DNA of 64,000 nt from Dipteronia dyeriana (GCA_032871835.1 CM065300.1:2981768-3045767); one strand, 5' to 3'; shown: positions 13,301 through 27,154, counted from the first letter of the stretch. Notes: generated by a model from the sequence alone, not told the origin. Numbers and translations are program-made.

Positions 13301-14318
13301 ATCGAGTTAAACTTATCGTAAATGTCGGTTACGTAAATGTTGTATTACCTATTGTATCGAAATTATTTCATTTCCAATCTTTTAACAGATCGAATATTAC
13401 CTGCAACAATGTATTGTACGTATGAAAAGATAGACATGTCATGTGTGCTGGCTACTTGGGAAAAAAACACAAAAATTCCTGGTGTTAGTCTTGTAATTGA
13501 GATTTTGTCTGTGTATTATTTCCTTAGCCAAGATGACAAGTCAAAAATAAAATGAAACGTTTATAAATTCGTTCTTGATATGAACTCTTATCGGAACAAA
13601 TATATGTTACGGAATATATAAATCCAAAAACAATCAAAACAATCAAAACAATCACTTATGAAAACAATAAAACAATAAAAAGAGACATAAGATTTTACGT
13701 GGTTCGATGTAAACCTATCTACCGAATACACTATCACTCTTAACTTTTACTATCCAATCGGTATATAAAACGATGAAGTAAACTCTCTTTCAATTCGACT
13801 CTGAATATTAGCTCTTTATCATAACTTAACTGTGTCATAAGATTTTTGAGAGTTTAGATTGGGAATATGATCCGTGGCCAATCAACAGTTTCTAACTTAA
13901 GGAGTAAGGAGGGGACCCTACAACCACTTATAGCAAAGTACACAACACCATAATCCCCACCATGTGAGCTGTCTTCTTGTTTTGTTCAAACATATAAAAT
14001 TCAAAGAACAGGATACAGGAGACAGCAGAGAAAAAACTTCACTATCAGCTGATCCAAGTAAGGACAATTCATTGATGAAAATATTGATTCGGAATATAAG
14101 AACTGGTCACTTGAAGAAATAATTAAATATCACATTTATCAGATAAGTCAAATGTGTATAATAAATTAATAATATTCATAATATTATCTCCACTCTAACT
14201 ATTTTTTCCATTAGATCACAACACATTTGATTAGAAACCTACGACCAGACACCCTACTATTTTACATGGATAATATACAAATAAATAATGATTCAGTTTA
14301 GTTTTTTTTTTTCCCTTC
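10329..14318. other. Intergenic with decayed retrotransposon pieces
   Basis: No gene is supported. A GA-rich stretch lies at about 10760-10910. Around 12790-12815 the minus strand carries 'tggtatcagaac', resembling the initiator-Met tRNA primer-binding site of plant LTR retrotransposons; flanking sequence (about 12590-13550) looks like old retroelement DNA. At 13690-13760 'ttttacgtggttcg' resembles the complement of a copia LTR end, a second remnant. Short open frames here have no recognisable product. Confidence 0.5.
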
Positions 14319-17300
14319 TTATCGTTGTAGCTGCTCAGGAGTGGGATTGTTAACAGTAGATGATGTTGCTGCTGTCCTACCATTCTCTGTTCCGTTATCG
14401 ATAGGTGCTGGGACTCCCCACTTCCTCTCGGATTCTGAAGGCTCGATTACTTTAACAGATCCATCCGTTAGTCCAACCGCCAATTGATTTGGCTCCTGGG
14501 GGTGTGCCGTGACAACTAGTGGGTACACAGTTTGGCTGTTGCAAAGTAGAATGTAGAAATTAAGAACAGATGTTGTCGTTAGTCCAACGGAAATTAATAC
14601 AGAATAATGCCATCCACAATCCACTGTGGTAGGAAACCTTTTATTTTTTTCTTTTCGAGTGGACACCAAGGTAGAGAACAAAAATGCAGTGCCTAAAGTA
14701 GGACTGCAAGAATAAAGACTGCTTATAGATGTCTAGGAGAGCCACATCACATGATAGGTATAATAAAACCGAGTGAACCACATGGTGGTGATAATTGTGG
14801 CATAATTGTGCAAAGCAATGTCGAAAATACCTGTTTGGTGATGTCGGGGATAAGTATGCTGATGGGGCAATACGGCATCTTAGCCTCAAACTATCGGCAC
14901 CAAATACTCCAATGTTACCGTCAGTAAATGAAGCATAAATTAGTTGACTGTTGCAGGAATATGCTGCACAAGATATAGGCGAAGGAAGTGCTTCTTGTGG
15001 GACCCACTGTAAAGTAAGAACATGTTAGGAATTTGTTGCCAGTGAACTTGATTAGATTTTGAAAAAGTAGATAGATCTCTACCTGCCGAATGCATTCCAT
15101 CTTGGAAGCATCATAAATTGCTAGTTGTGTCTCATGGCATACCAAAAGACGAACTTGATCAGAGTGAAATTGCACCCGAGTGTCACCAACAGGCACCTTA
15201 CCAGCAGGCAATTGAATTGTGATTGATTTTCTCTTTTCCCATGAATCAGTGTTCCAAACGATAATCTATCAAAAAAATACATCAATTAAAAGAATTGACC
15301 TACCATCTCCGGGGCTGAGCATATCATGACGCATTAGGAACAATAAAAACATAATCATCTACTGACTAATAAACAAATGAAATGGTACTTAATATCACAC
15401 AAACACTCAGATAAGTAGCCAAATGTATCATGGGTGCAACATACCTGAGCATCAGCACCTGACGAGACCAGGATGTTAAGAGTGGTGGAATATGCTAAGC
15501 CAGTGATGCGCTTCTGGTGACCTTTTAATTTTGTTTTAACCTAACGTAGCATAGCAACACATTAATACAAAACAGCTTAAAAATAATTTACATTGTTTAA
15601 TTACCTCATCCACCCTAACATTGTAAATTTTGTTTTAACCTAAGCATGCTTTGACTTAATTACCTCATCCACCCTAACATTGTAAATTTGGATGGTTGAA
15701 TCTTCCATTCCGATTGCTAGAATGTTATTATCTTGAGGATGAAATGCTAGAAAGGTTGAAGTTGGTGGAGGTGGCATAAAAGTTGTCATGACCTACAAAC
15801 AAACACCATTCTCGAGATTACACGATCATTGACATCAAAATTTATAACACATTCAAATAGAAGATCACAACAATTATGACAGCACATGAACAAACAAAAA
15901 AAAAAAAGAAACATTTGCAAGAGATTGCCGAAATTTACCTTAAAGTTCATCATATTAAATAATGAAACTTTTCCCCCACAAGCAGACATGACATATGAGT
16001 CATTCTTTGAGAGAGCTATGCAGGGGACTGCTTCTTCATAATTTTCCGGGACATCATTAGTCATAAGAAGACCATTGTTTGGTTGCCAATGTTGGGGAAC
16101 AACACTGGCAGTGGCCTAATAACACACAAAGGAGTCAGAAATACAACAATACTGTATGCATGCATACCAACATACATACATCCATTACAAATACAACAAT
16201 AAACAAACATACATATGCATGCATGAGTATGTCTGCAAGTAAATTCCTTACTTTTCCATTAGGATTCTGTTCACTGCGACTCCACTTCCATAGCTTCTGA
16301 ATCCCATTCGACCCAAGGGCTAGAATACCAACACCAGAGTTTGTATACAGAAGTCGAGCAACCTTCATAAAAATGATATAATTCAGTAATCAAGATCATG
16401 ACTTGGAATAGATAGTCACTACCTATGATACTAAAACCAAAAAAAGAAAAAGGATGGGGAAGAAAAGTTGTGAAATAAAACCTTGCTAGCAGAACCAGTG
16501 CTTTCCGGCATGGTGACTGCTCGACACCGAACAGGATCAACAATCTCGGTCAGTTCCCAAGGTTTGGCTTTATCAGATGTATCTTCCAAATTTCTTGGTT
16601 TTTCTATGCTTCGACCCACAGATTCAATTCCATTCTACAAAGATACTTTCGCATATTAGATGATTATACAGAATAGAACTGTTCAATACAGTAGACACAA
16701 CTACAAATATTTGCTTTAAGTACAAGTGCTCACTATTTTATACAAGAAGCAATAGCTACACTCTTGATACTTTAAGTTTATGAACCAATTGGTTGTCATA
16801 CAGAATTTTCAGTCATTTAACTGTAAGCCATCAAAAAAACTTTTTTTAAAAATAAATAAATAAATTTGACTTATGTCAGTTGTGGCATACAAGAATAGAA
16901 GTAGGCCTGGCAGGAGAGCTTCTTTCTATACGTTCTACTTTGCCAATGACTGGACTGATGCTTGTAACCACAGCAGAGCTAGGTACCTGTACCTTGGTGA
17001 CACAATAAATCAAGATCTCAATAAAAACTCATATAGCATATTTAAGATTCAGGTTGCAAAGAGGCAGAAGATAACAACCTTCATCTCAGTAGTTGCTCTT
17101 GATGTCTCATAAGATCGGGCTTCCATTGCTCTTAAGGCCCTCAGACCATCGCTATTTGCAAGGACCTTGAGTCCGTTGTCCGCTGTAGTTACAACAAGCA
17201 GATTTCCTTGCTTGTTGAATCTCAAGCGAGGAAGACTCTGAAAAAACCCAAAGAATGAGATCAGACAATGGATGCAAAACTCTAGCTATCTGATTATCAA

Positions 17301-20300
17301 TCGAAACTATCTGCTAATCAAATTACTGAAAACACAAAGGAAACTGTAGTTTATTAGTCAAGATGCTGACCGAAAGTCCACCCTCAGCTTCCGTACTTGT
17401 GAGCATATCTATATTGTCCATATCCCAAAATTTTATTTGGCTATCTTCACCGGCAGCCAAAAAGCGGTTTCTTGTTGTATCAAATTGCACTATGCCAGCA
17501 GATTTCTTTCTGAAGCCAATATAATTCCTCTTTATTGCTCCTTCACTTTCATTCCACTCAACCAGGTAAGAATCCCCATCCTTACTTGTTCCACAGGAAA
17601 ATAATCTGAGTATTGAGAGAGGATGGTTAGGCCATATATTTGACTCACAATATGCACAAACACAACTAAATGCCTATTTATTGCATACAATAAGCTGCTC
17701 TTGATTCACTTACCTACTACCATCAGCACTGTAGAGCATTGTGGTACGCCACTGTCCAGGAGCATCATAGTCAACCCTGGAGCCTACGTTGTCATACAGC
17801 CAAGCCTTGATTTTCCCATCAACAGCAGTTGAAAATATGAACTGCAGAATTGTGGAGAAAAACCAAAAAATCAGTGCACATTGTCATCACAACAAAATGC
17901 TTCATGTTTGAGCCAATTCTAAGTTTTCAGTCCACAGTAAATATGTTATTCTCAGTTTCAGTTGATTTTAACTATGATATTAATGAAAACCCAACTTATA
18001 CAACAAGATGTGGAACAGAATCAAATGCATACGAAACATGAACCATTATGAAACTACAACATTTAAGATAGCGCACAAGTTTTTCAGACAACTCAATTCA
18101 TGAATGAGAGGCATAACGTGGCTCATGGACATCAGCTTATCCATACAAAATATTTTCCAAAAAATTTGCATTCTATAAGCCTGTAATAATCATTATTCCA
18201 AATATTAATATAAAGCACTATCTTACTTGAATATTTTCTTTCTGGTGGGGGCAAATAGAATAAACAGGAGCATCATGTCCTTCAAATTGGAACAGCTTTC
18301 TTCCAGACAAATCCCAAACCTGTAATGATTACTCAATAATTCAGTAAAATAAAAAAACTCATAAAAGTTTTAAAAATGACTCCACAGGCTGTTTGAATTT
18401 GGACTCACCTTTATTAACTTATCATCTCCACAAGTTACAATACAGAGTTGTTTGTTTGGATGAGAAAATGCCAAGTCATTCACACCACCAATATGAGCAT
18501 CAATCTGTAAAAAGGCAGAAGACAAACATCAATATGTAGTAGAGAATAATGCCTTGTTGAATAGGTAGCAGAAAAAAAATCAAAACATACCTCTGAATGT
18601 TGGTATAGTTCATTAGATCCTTGATAAGTATACAAATGGATAAGATGTTTGGTAAATGAAACCCCTGCATCCAAAAATAAATAAATAAATGTGAAGCACA
18701 ATGATGAAACAAATTTAATGCTGGATATATATTGATGCACGTACCAAACAAATTCCCATCTGGACTCCATGCCACACAGCTGACAGATATTGGTGAATCC
18801 TTGCCAACAGTAGGCTGTAAGAGACAATTATATATCTCCAACATCAATACTTGATCAAAGTTTCAGCATTCAAACAACATCATGTGGATATTACATGCTT
18901 TTATCATTTAACCTTCATTTATAGTTTCAAGATAAGTTTTTTAAGGAAACAAATGAAAGAAATTGATTGAATTAGCTCTATCTAGTTCATAAAAACATTC
19001 ATCTACGGCAACAGTACAGGCAACTTTGAGGCTTATTTTGGCAAAAATTCAAGTTAGCAAGAAAAGCAAAGGGAGCACAGCACATGCACTGTCATACTTG
19101 CCAAAATGAAAAAATGAAAAAAATAAAAAGTCAATCAACTCAGGCCCTCATTAACACCTATTCGGAAATACTGAGATGGGATACATGTCTGGCCAATAAA
19201 TTGACCTACATTATCACAGTAGCAGCAATAGAAATAGCATTGATTGAAATAATAGTATTAGAAGGTAGCAATCACGGTCATACTAAAAGAAGATAAGTTG
19301 TGGCTGACCAAATAGTTCAGGCAAATCTTCAGAATGGTGCTGATCAAGTAACTTACCCTTTTTTCAGTAATTTAATCTAATCACTATAACGGCCAGTATT
19401 TGGGTCAATACGGTCAAGTATTTATCAACTGTTAAAAGATTTTCATATTATGAAGTATACTTCAAATATTTTGATTCGATGGTAAGATAACAACCTGTAA
19501 CAGCACAGAACAAGTTGACAAATCCCATATCTTAAATGGCTTGGAAACCACCCTCTCACGCAACCCAATTTCCCATAATGTAATTTCACCATCAGCACAA
19601 CCAACTGCAATAAACATATATATCCAAGTCAGTTAAGAAAGCAAAGCTACATATCCACGTATTAAAGGAGTTCCAATCTACAAACACAAAACAGTAAAGG
19701 TGTAAAAATTTGAATCCAACCTACCAGCAAGTAAAGTGTGATGAGAAGGATGGAAATCCATGCTTGTCACAGTGGAACCTTGATGCATGGTACAAGCTAC
19801 AGTTCTCGGCAAGTCGTCAAGTGACACAGAAGCTTGTTGAGGTGGAATAGGATATGTGGCCTGAACACATACACTTAAAATTAATAGCAGTATATTATTT
19901 CAAACCACGATAAAACGTAACATATATACTTTGAACAACATGCATAGTATATTAACACTTCAACAATACCTCATCAATGGACTGTGAAGACCGCAAACGT
20001 TTCTTTAGTTGCTCGTGATCAGGGCTTTGATAATCAATCATTCCAAGTGCATGAGAAGGTGTTCTTGGATGTTTCATGATAGAAACTGTTGAAAGGAAAG
20101 ATATTATATCAGTGATACCAAGCTAAACGCTCAAACAATCATAACTTTGTTCTGTTTGTCTGATCATAATTATTACTCTGATTCTCTAAACTAAGTCTTC
20201 CTTGTTAGACTACTGTTAATAACCATTTGTCTTTGTAACCAATAGAATGACAATTCTAGAGACTATAACTACCTTACCTTGATTGGGTTGAACAGATAGT

Positions 20301-21656
20301 GATGAAGCAGCAACGACAGATGACTGAATCGATGAGGAAGGGTTGCCATTTACCATCCAGCCCGCTAAAGCATTGGCATTAGCAGCTGATGCAACTGGTG
20401 GAACTGGAAATGGCTGTAAAAAATAAGCCCAGAAGAAAGTATCCAAAATCAGTATTAGATAATAAACAACTTCAACGTTGATAAAATCAATAATATTGGA
20501 AAGATTGTGATCATACTCCTCCGTGTATTCCAAGAGGAACATAAGTCGAAGGCTTTGCAACAGCTGCAACAGGGAGATTGACAGGAGTAGGAGCACGACC
20601 CCCATTTGAAGGTGAACAAGAGTGATCAATAAATAAGGTTTTGATATCAGGATTTGGCCTCGGATTTTTACAAAGCTGGTGCTGCCAATTCAAACTGCAA
20701 TCACCACTCATCAATGCATACACAGACATAATAATCATGTAGCCAATTATAAAAGCAAATTTGCAAAAAAGGAAATTCAATAATGTAAATGTTAAAAATT
20801 TATTAAAACAAATTCAACCTCTGATTAATCAAAGTCCGGAGACGTGATTGCTTCAATGTCGGGAAACCAAGCTTGTCTCGGAACAAGGGATTCGCTTCTA
20901 TCAGTTTCTTAAGCTCAACCAGCATTATACTTCGAGCAGATTTAGTATCTCCATACTTCGACAACTGCTCATTTTCCCTGCATTAATTAATTCGATAAGA
21001 AACTTCAAAATCCACAAGCAATTTTCAATCCACATATTCCACAACTTATATTTTAACAAAATCGAGGCAACTTAAAAAAATTCGAAATCGAAATCGAATC
21101 ACCTGAAGTTCTCTAGAGTCAAAAGCTGTGTAATTTCCTTGTACAGATCTTCATTGAATGTAGAGAAAACTTTCAAATCCTTCACTAAGATCTCAACAGC
21201 CTTAGCTCTATCATTCCTGAAAAATAAATTTAAAAAAAAAAAAACAATAAACCATAAGAACCCGAAAACGATTAAAACAAAAACAGAGAAAAACAGAGAA
21301 AAGTTTGAAGTACTTGTCAAGAGCTTCAAGATATTTCTGTTTCCTGATCTCGAAGAAAATCTTCATAGAATAACGATTATCATCGACTTTAGTGAATCCA
21401 GAGAGATATTTTTCAACTTCGTCCCATTCTCCAGCTAAAGCTTTCTCTTCAAAGTATTTCAAATTGAAGAAAAACCCTGACTCTTGCTCCAACCTAATTA
21501 ATTAATCACCACCGTCAAAAACTCAATCAAACGGTTACTAATTTCAAACAAATAAAAACCGAAGCTTAATTATTACCTGTGTACGGACTCCTTGAATTTC
21601 TCTTCTTCGAGAAATTGAAGAATCAGAAACACCAGTTCTCTGCTCAAAGACGACAT
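14319..21656 (-). CDS. TPR2/3: TOPLESS-related transcriptional corepressor, 25 exons, 1133 aa
   Basis: A nuclear Groucho/Tup1-type corepressor that binds EAR motifs of repressors in hormone, stress and developmental signalling. Exons (minus): 21577-21656, 21314-21493, 21103-21216, 20819-20977, 20517-20694, 20278-20413, 19970-20085, 19725-19860, 19495-19604, 18745-18814, 18591-18664, 18409-18504, 18227-18319, 17714-17841, 17371-17605, 17079-17237, 16891-16986, 16482-16634, 16252-16362, 15939-16115, 15664-15792, 15445-15540, 15083-15265, 14831-15006, 14319-14535; all phases close (3402 nt). The N-terminus MSSLSRELVFLILQFLEEEK is the LisH motif, followed by the CTLH/CRA EAR-binding region (FTKVDDNRYSMKIFFEIRK, then LNWQHQLCKNPRPNPDIKTL). 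A Pro/Ala-rich linker and two WD40 propellers from about residue 340 follow. 'KALAGEWDEVEKYLSGF' and the C-terminus 'TPEQLQR' fit the TPR2/TPR3 branch better than TPL; the exact orthologue is uncertain. The donor after exon 15 (GTCAGC) is weak but keeps frame. Confidence 0.95.
15597..15689 (-). repeat. Micro-duplication inside intron 21 of the TOPLESS-related gene
   Basis: A perfect 34-bp repeat (15597-15630 and 15656-15689) copies the 3' end of exon 21 with its splice donor. An 18-bp repeat (15527-15544 and 15626-15643) copies the start of exon 22 with its acceptor. The intron thus holds a 35-nt exon-like segment (15605-15639) with AG before it and GT after it. Confidence 0.9.
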
Positions 21657-21964
21657 TTTTTTTTCCTTTTTCAGCTTACAACGAGCGTCTCTTCTTCGAC
21701 TTTGTGTTCTGTTCGAGATTTGTTGAACCTGGGGGGTAGGAAGAGTGAAAACGACGGCGTTTTTAAGCAGGAGAAATCGGAAAATGATGGTTTCTAGGGT
21801 TTGTGCATTTCCTGATTCCCATGGTTCGCTTTCAACGAGAACAGTTGAGAGAAAGAAAAAACAAAAAAAGGCTGCAAATATAAAAAAGAAAAAGAAAAAG
21901 ATAAAGCAGAGAGAGATGACTTGTTCTCAGTTCTCACTTTCTTCGATGCGTTTTGCAGAGTCTT

Positions 21965-22060
21965 TGTTTCCAAAACCGAACTTATCACTGATAAGTCAAA
22001 TAACTTATCGCTCATAAGTTTTTGACTTATCATTTTACTGATAGCCTATCAGTTTTATGA
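21965..22060. repeat. Cluster of short inverted repeats (ACTTAT/ATAAGT) upstream of the corepressor gene
   Basis: 'acttatcactgataagt' is palindromic, followed by 'acttatcgctcataagt' and 'gacttatcattttactgatagcctatcag'. Several small hairpins could form. It lies about 310 bp upstream of the start codon, so it may be in the promoter or be a small transposon remnant. Confidence 0.5.
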
Positions 22061-22079
22061 GTTCGTGATCAGGCAAGTA

Positions 22080-22343
22080 CACGTGGTACACGGTACACGG
22101 TACACGTTGAACACGTGTACGATTTGTGAAGATGAGCGGATTTTGGTGATGAACAACACGTGGCGGGATTCTGTTGGGCGATTGAGGGTTGCTGTTTTGG
22201 GAACGGGAGCAGAGGAGTGTGAGTGAGAAAAAATAAAGAAGTGGAAAATGGTCGATGGCGGAATCGAAGGTGGAGACTCAAGTGTATTGAATATTTAGAA
22301 CTAACGTCCACCGCATCTTGTTCGCTTGTCGGGGAGACACGTG
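22080..22343. promoter_or_regulatory. Four G-boxes (CACGTG) upstream of the TOPLESS-related gene
   Basis: CACGTG occurs at 22080-22085, 22112-22117, 22157-22162 and 22338-22343, roughly 420-690 bp upstream of the start codon. The third sits in acacgtggc, an ABRE-like context. bZIP and bHLH factors bind this core in plants. The motifs are seen; their use in light or ABA control is inference. Confidence 0.55.
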
Positions 22344-25300
22344 TTGCAATTTTTTTGTTGGATGTCTCCTAATGTTTTGTTTTGAATAATGTTAGCTACC
22401 GGTAGTAAGTACCAATAATACGGACCATTGACGAGTGTGTAATATGTGATTTAATTTATAAGATAGATATAAAAAATAAAAGTATAAAAATTATGTGATG
22501 TATTTTTATTAATGGGGTGTTGTCGTATAGTCTTCTTTATTTAACCTATTTACAATTATCTAATAAAGTAAATCACATGGTACCGCCTTATTGGAGGGGT
22601 AAGTGTCTTGAGTACTGATTATACAAATATTATTCTTTTAAATATTGGTCACTCAGTATCCAAATATTATTCTTTTATTTTTCTCATCAATTTCTCGATT
22701 TAAATGAGTAATTATATCTTGTTATTAGAATATATATATCATAATCTTACACATTATTGGACTGAATGATGTATAGATGAATATAATGGATATGTTACTA
22801 ACATCATATTGTAATTTCGAGTTATGTTTACAACAACATCAATTTATACGGTTGATCTAAACACAATTGAATGTAATCTAATTGTCATTGTATTTGTCTC
22901 TGGGGTGTAGTTCAGTCATTATATTGACGAGCTTGAAACTTTAATAAATTACTCTTAAGTTAGTTGCTCAAGTCCTACTAATAATATAAAGCTTCCAAAT
23001 AAAATACTTAGTATATATAGATGGGTAAATAGTGTCAACAAAATTGTCATTCTATTTTGGTAAATTTTTGTTTTACGATGGTTTACAAATAATAAGAACA
23101 AATAATTTCATATAATAATTGTCAACAAGAGCGAAATTCATTGACCTTGTAGATGTAAAATTAAAATTGGATAGCAGAAGTTGGTATTTTCCTTATATAT
23201 AGTTGGTGACATTTAAAAGTTATGGATGTAGTCCGAGTCATCATTAAATTTAGTTGGTAGATAGAGTGCATTTAAAATAGGCATTAATTTTATATATATA
23301 TAAAAAAACCGACCCTATTAAAATGGTATAATTGGTCAAGTTAGTACATCATTGAAAGTGACAATATGTCCATGTCCATATCATTTTAGTTGCTTGCAAA
23401 ATTATAATTGTTTTTATTAATGCTTGATTAACACCAAATCAAGTTAAAAAAAACAGTACAATCGACATTTTTTAAAAAGTAATAATATTCATGATTTGGA
23501 AGTTTAACTTTTCATCATATACTTATAATCGTAGTTAAAAAATAATACACAATTTAGCATAAAACTATACACTTGTACATGATTGAAAAGATATATACCA
23601 ATAAGACTAGGTTGATTAGTAATAATTAGCTCCAAGGCATATTAATGAGGTTGTGAGTAGGATGGAATTAGAAAAGTTTGATGTTTGTTTAATAAAAAAA
23701 AAGCGTAGTTTAATATTTGAACAAAAAATGACTCATATATTCATTCAAATAACTCAATATGTATTATCTTTATTAAAGATATAATATATATATATCAATT
23801 ACGATAATAATATCAAATATAGTACATTTATCTGTCACTAAGGATGTATTTGGTACACGAGATAGAATTAGTATATTTTTAAGAGATGAGATTGGATTGT
23901 ATTGAATTAATTATAGTGTTTTTCATGTTTGGTGAAGTATAGGATTGGACTACAAATAGTTCAATTCTTTGTTTGGCTAAGTAATGGGATTGGTCAGGAT
24001 AGTGGTGTAAATTACATAAACTTATAAAAAAAACAATAAAAAAACATTATTGTGAATTTTAACCTGGACCGCATTTTTTTTCTTCCTTCCTCGTCTTCTA
24101 ATCTCCTTCTTCCCTCTCTCATTTTCCCAAAGCAAAACAAGCTTCTGCAACCCACGGTGTCCCAACCGTCAGTAGAAGGCAATGACGCACATCGACGATG
24201 CAACTCACGATCCACAAACGCTCGATCTGGACCAAATCATGGATGACAATCGACGATCATGATCGTCGCCGCAAATCGCTCCGGTTTGGTGCAAAAACCG
24301 GCCAACTTGGGTGAGATCACGAGTTTGGGGAGACTTTGACCCGAGATCGATCACATGTCTGGTGTGAAACCTATCGACCTAAGTGATAAAACACACAACT
24401 GGGTTAATTTGATCCAATTCTTCATCATATCTTCACTCAAACACTTTGTTAGTTAATGGTTGATATTGTTTTTTTGGGAATTTTGGATTTTCCAAAATTG
24501 TGAGTTAATTTGTTTGATTCATGTGATGCACCAGCAATATTACTTCTTCTTCATCATCGTTATATCTGATCATTTGTTTTTAAAAAATAAAAATAAAAAT
24601 GAAAGAAGTTTAACTAATTTGAATCCCGTGAATTTGAATGAAAGTAATTTATCTCAAAGTAACATATTTTTTTTTTTAAAGGGATTAATGTATATCATCC
24701 AATCCACCCACCAAACATTGGGAACCAATGCTGTGTATTTGTTACACAGCATAAAGCTATTCTTATCGATACCCATATGCCCCACATAATCAAAAGTTTC
24801 TAAAATATTAGAAAACATTAATATAACCCAAATGAAACGCAAGAAATGTGTGTCAGTATTAATTTATAATATATCAAGAGGTTGTGTGTTTAACTCAGGT
24901 CTCACACTCCCTAATGCTAAGTTATTATAATATATATATATATTTAAAAATTATAGGTTAATCACATAAAATACTCAAATGATTATGTATTTCCTCTTTA
25001 CATTCGTGATAAAATTCTAAATCTTACATTTATTTATAAAATCATAAAGTACGGAAAAACTATTATCTAATAATGGATTAATGTGAGTTGTTTTCTGAAC
25101 TATATATATTTATAGCGGTTGATCTTGTCTGTTTTAAAAACCTTTAACCTAATTGATGTCGAACTTAGAAATAAATTATCATAATTTTTAAAAGTGATAC
25201 TAGATTTTATATATTTTTTTCTTAAATTTTATTTTTAAATGATATTAATATTTATAAATTACGAAATTATATAATAATTAATATGATAACGATACTTCAA

Positions 25301-26825
25301 GAGAATTGAATTCGAAAAACATGACATTACTCTTCGATCTATATCCAAGTGGCCGAGGATCAAAGAGGTAGACCTGTCAGAAATTATTTTTCGGTGGCAA
25401 CAACCACTTAGCTGTGCGCCTGTGCATTGCCTTAGCTCAGAGGTCAGAACTTTTTACATGGGCCCCACTACGTAATCTCAAAGCCACGTAATCTATTACG
25501 CATGTCAAATGGTAATCGGTGGAATATAGACTATAGAAAGCTCAAGCGATTAATAAATGAAATTATAAAAAAGTATGTTAAAACGTGACGTGACAAGTGT
25601 TTAAAAATTAAAATAGATAATAATAATTTTTTTAAAAAGTGTTACACCACACGTATTTATCGGAATATACACCGTATACTAGTATTTGATTTCAACAAAG
25701 GTGTCTCTATTGAGTGATTGACACTTAAAAAGTATTCTCTCCACAGTCACACTTAACTTTTTTTGAATTTTTTATTTATTTAAATATCCACATATTGAAT
25801 TGATTAAAATTTAAAATGATCGGTAATTTTATTATCAAATTTCGTTTGAATTTTTATATTTGTATGATTTGAAACATGACTTCTGACAATAGCTGAAAAC
25901 AAATAATAATAAAAAATAATATTTATTATAATACATTAATATTTTTATATTTTTAATATTAAGAACATGTTTTTTGGTAATATTGAGTGAATATGATTGT
26001 TTTATACTAATAAACATGACTTATATATGATGGAATTATGGTAAATAGGAAGTTTGAAGCCAAAATCATGCTTGCTCAAGTTTCAAGTGGACTATTGAGA
26101 TTAAACACAACATGTGTTTTAGTAAAAAATATCTTTGACAAATCTAATTACGAATTGCATGGTTGTTATTCGATTTTGTCACACCTCAAAGGCTTTTACG
26201 GTTCTCGTTTATTATATATCAATCCAACGGTGATATCGATTCTATATAATAACATAATTGTTTTCCAAGTTTGTCACACCTCCGGGCTTTTGGGATACTT
26301 GTTTATTATATTTTAATCCAACAGCAATATGATCCTGTTGTAAAAAAAAAAATCATGGTAGCATATCATCCCTTAATAAATATGGTACTGCGTTTCATTT
26401 CCACATTTAATGGTTAAAGTTTTGAGTCTCACCATACTCATTTTATAAGCATGTAAAGAGTTTTCTTCATGTTAGTGAGATGAGAATAGTTTTTCAAACC
26501 ATAAATGTATAGTTTAATTTAGTAGGTACCAACTGCTTTGTAGTAATGGTCGTAAATGAAAAACTTTTAAAAAATAAAATAAAATAAAATAAAATTCATG
26601 GTATATTTTTAATGGACTTAATACTTTGATTTTGGACTACAAAGGCCCATAACCTGGCCCATTGAATGTACACATCCTACCCGACCCGACCTGCCTCGCC
26701 TTTTCGGATCTCACTATCTCATACTCACACCGCCAAAAACCCTCGAAAAAACCCTCAAAAAACCACAGACAAACAAAACAACACACAACATTACCAGAAC
26801 AGAGAGAAAATAAGCTCGAGCTTCA
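22344..26825. other. Long intergenic region between the corepressor and PUM24 genes
   Basis: No gene is supported. Contents seen: a possible MITE edge at about 23844 ('ggatgtatttggtacacgaga'), a half-copy of the Mutator-type MITE near 25194-25260, a two-copy tandem repeat at 26163-26345, and a GC-richer patch at 24170-24330 with 'gatcatgatc' palindromic words. The open frames at 24012-24246, 24460-24789 and 26038-26316 lack recognisable domains. The last ~150 bases before 26826 would hold the PUM24 leader. Confidence 0.5.
26163..26345. repeat. Two-copy tandem repeat, ~96-bp unit
   Basis: The pattern 'gtcacacctc' + 'ggctttt' + 'gtttattatat' + 'aatccaac' starts near 26176 and again near 26272. 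The copies are diverged. The open frame spanning both (26038-26316) simply translates the repeat and is not called a gene. Confidence 0.65.
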
Positions 26826-27108
26826 ATGGCGGCCAAGAAACAATCAGCAACCAACAAGGCCATCAAAAGAAAGTTCAACCCAGGTTCCAAAACCGAGCCA
26901 AGCAGCAGCTCCGCTTCCAAGAAGCCGAGGTTCGTAAAACCCTACAAGAACCAACAAAACAAGGACTCGAACAAGCCTTCTTCAAATACAACGTTGAAAC
27001 AGAAGAAATTTCCATTTAAAAAACCCAAGTTGGAGAAATCAGCAGCTAACGAAGAAAATAAAGTGGCCCCAACGACGCGAGAGCGCCGTATTCATGCCAA
27101 GGTTGAGC

Positions 27109-27154
<46 letters not shown>

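Noticed and set aside
12590..13550. Possible LTR retrotransposon body
   Set aside because: The primer-binding-site-like word near 12800 is suggestive, but no LTR pair or gag/pol motif was found, so it is only noted as a remnant.
16873..17112. Open frame antisense to corepressor exons 16-17
   Set aside because: Shadow of coding exons on the opposite strand.
23844..24000. MITE-like edge 'ggatgtatttggtacacgaga'
   Set aside because: It has the look of a hAT or Harbinger end, but no matching inverted end or target duplication was found.
24170..24330. GC-richer patch with 'gatcatgatc' palindromes
   Set aside because: No gene, terminal repeats or known motif; composition alone is not enough.
26038..26316. 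92-codon open frame before PUM24
   Set aside because: It translates a two-copy tandem repeat and has no homology I recognise.
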